This document shows positions 63,128 to 64,000 of a stretch of 64,000 nucleotides of DNA, piece after piece (the stretch's first letter is position 1; every line of letters begins with the position of its first letter). The notes beneath the pieces are model-generated. The model was not told where the DNA came from, ran no database searches, and saw only the letters and a program-made list of their open reading frames with translations. The DNA comes from Hydra vulgaris (Eukaryota; Cnidaria; Hydrozoa; Anthoathecata; Hydridae), in NCBI RefSeq assembly GCF_038396675.1, contig NC_088926.1:15111501-15175500 (forward strand), read 5' to 3'. Made by a program: the position numbers and the translations under genes.

Positions 63128-63665
63128 TTAAATATTTAGCAATAATAATTTGATAATTTCTGCGCCACTTTCATAAAAAAATTGCAGACAACGCTTGACA
63201 ATATTAGCTCTTTCACAACCACCTAAACTATAAATTAAAAAATATGCAACAGGAACTTTCCAACGTCCATTTACACAGTTAAAACCATTTACCATAAAAA
63301 CTATCATTATTAATATCAGCTCCAAAATCAATATGACCATAAAATTTGTGGCCTGTCTATTCAATTTTTTTTCTAATGGCCATTTCATCTAACATCAATG
63401 AACACACAACACGTTAATCAATTTTTTGAGCCTCTTTACTTTGCTATGAAGAGTAACTAAAGCTTATTTAAATACCATTTTTGTATAGTTCGTGGATGAG
63501 GAAGTGCATTATTAAATGTTTTCCTAACATAACTATATGCTTTAGCAGAATAAAAATTTAATCTTAGAGCAAAGCTTCGTAATTCTGGTGGGTAATGCTT
63601 TTTAACTTTTCTTGTAAAATCCAATAAAATAACTGTTTTGTAGACTCAGACATAGTTCCCTGTTA
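63120..63665 (-). pseudogene. P-like / THAP9-type transposase fragment
   Basis: Reading leftward with shifts: 'KKHYPPELRSFALRLNFYSAKAYSYVRKTFNNALPHPRTI' (cf. 'FAxxLxFYSxKAYxYxRKxxxxxLPxPxTxRxW'), 'LMLDEMAIRKKIE', 'GHKFYGHIDFGADINND', and 'GRWKVPVAYFLIYSLGGCERANIVKRCLQFF' (cf. 'WKxPxxYFLxxxLxGxERANLVxxCL'). These are the catalytic-core blocks of P/THAP9 transposases. Nonsense and shifts make it a fossil, distinct in sequence from the two P-like elements in the Ginger1 region. Confidence 0.88.
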
Positions 63666-64000
63666 TTAAATAGATTAAATAAATTAATATATTATCAGTT
63701 ACAACATCATATTTATACTTGATAACTCAATCAAGTAAAATGGGGCGTTATTGATTGGGGTATCAAGAAATAGATGATAGCATAGTAAAAAGCCAAAAAG
63801 ATTTTATGTAAATGATACACAACAGCCCAAACACACACTCTTGTAAAAATAGTTACAGTTAAAAGAAGAATTATACAACAAATTATCAGCATTACAATCA
63901 TAACAACAATTATTACTGTTGCAACAAATACAATAATCATCGCTATTCCTACCGTAATTGTGATGTTCTAAATTTTTCCCTAACTGTTATCTAATGATTA
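63666..64000. other. AT-rich end of window
   Basis: No gene recognised. A minus-strand frame rich in Ile/Val (63731-63940) comes from low-complexity ATT/GTT-type sequence. Confidence 0.4.

Noticed and set aside
63731..63940. Possible membrane protein (Ile/Val-rich minus-strand ORF)
   Set aside because: It derives from low-complexity trinucleotide-like sequence and has no other support.

Overview
This is animal nuclear DNA. It is very AT-rich, has long (TA)n tracts, multi-exon genes with GT-AG introns, and a dense mix of DNA transposons and non-LTR retrotransposons. That mix (Ginger1, Transib, P-like/THAP, hAT, Tc1 and CR1-like LINEs, with tRNA-derived SINEs) fits a cnidarian such as Hydra. 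The species is inferred; no marker proves it.

Layout. 0-9 kb: a decayed LINE with two minisatellites expanded inside its RT region, short repeats, small hAT-type MITEs inside (TA)n tracts, and a broken Tc1/mariner copy. 9.4-21.5 kb, minus strand: a complete seven-exon gene for an FBXO4-type F-box protein (375 aa predicted). Its 8.9-kb first intron holds two oppositely oriented LINE copies. 21.6-25.4 kb: a 3.8-kb hAT element with an exact 8-bp target duplication, 118 bp upstream of the FBXO4 start codon. 26-31.5 kb: a graveyard of LINE pieces on both strands. 33.5-34.5 kb: a large foldback palindrome.

34.5-53.9 kb: a three-level nest. A 19.35-kb Ginger1-type transposon (integrase-like transposase, 4-bp TSD) contains a P-like element (61-bp TIRs, 8-bp TSD). 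That P-like element contains a Transib element with RAG-type CACAGTG ends, a 5-bp CCACG TSD and an intact 732-codon RAG1-related transposase. The Transib copy sits in the first THAP exon of the P-like transposase, and excising it with one TSD copy restores an 866-codon frame. A second P-like element splits the right end of the Ginger1 copy. The Ginger1 element also carries, antisense, an array of 24-nt microexons that keep one phase and encode Ser/Thr-rich 8-residue units. Part of this array was re-amplified in 547-bp blocks.

54-64 kb, plus strand: an orphan exon, a broken DUF4371-type hAT gene, a deleted Ginger-like gene with integrase N-terminus plus OTU protease, and the first two exons of a secreted M14 carboxypeptidase of the E/N/D/M type. 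Its intron contains an 864-bp TA-flanked MITE and a SINE. The window ends in a P-like transposase fragment, with the remaining carboxypeptidase exons outside or not recognised.

All exon boundaries were read by eye from splice motifs, frame continuity and recalled family sequences; no alignment or transcript data was available.
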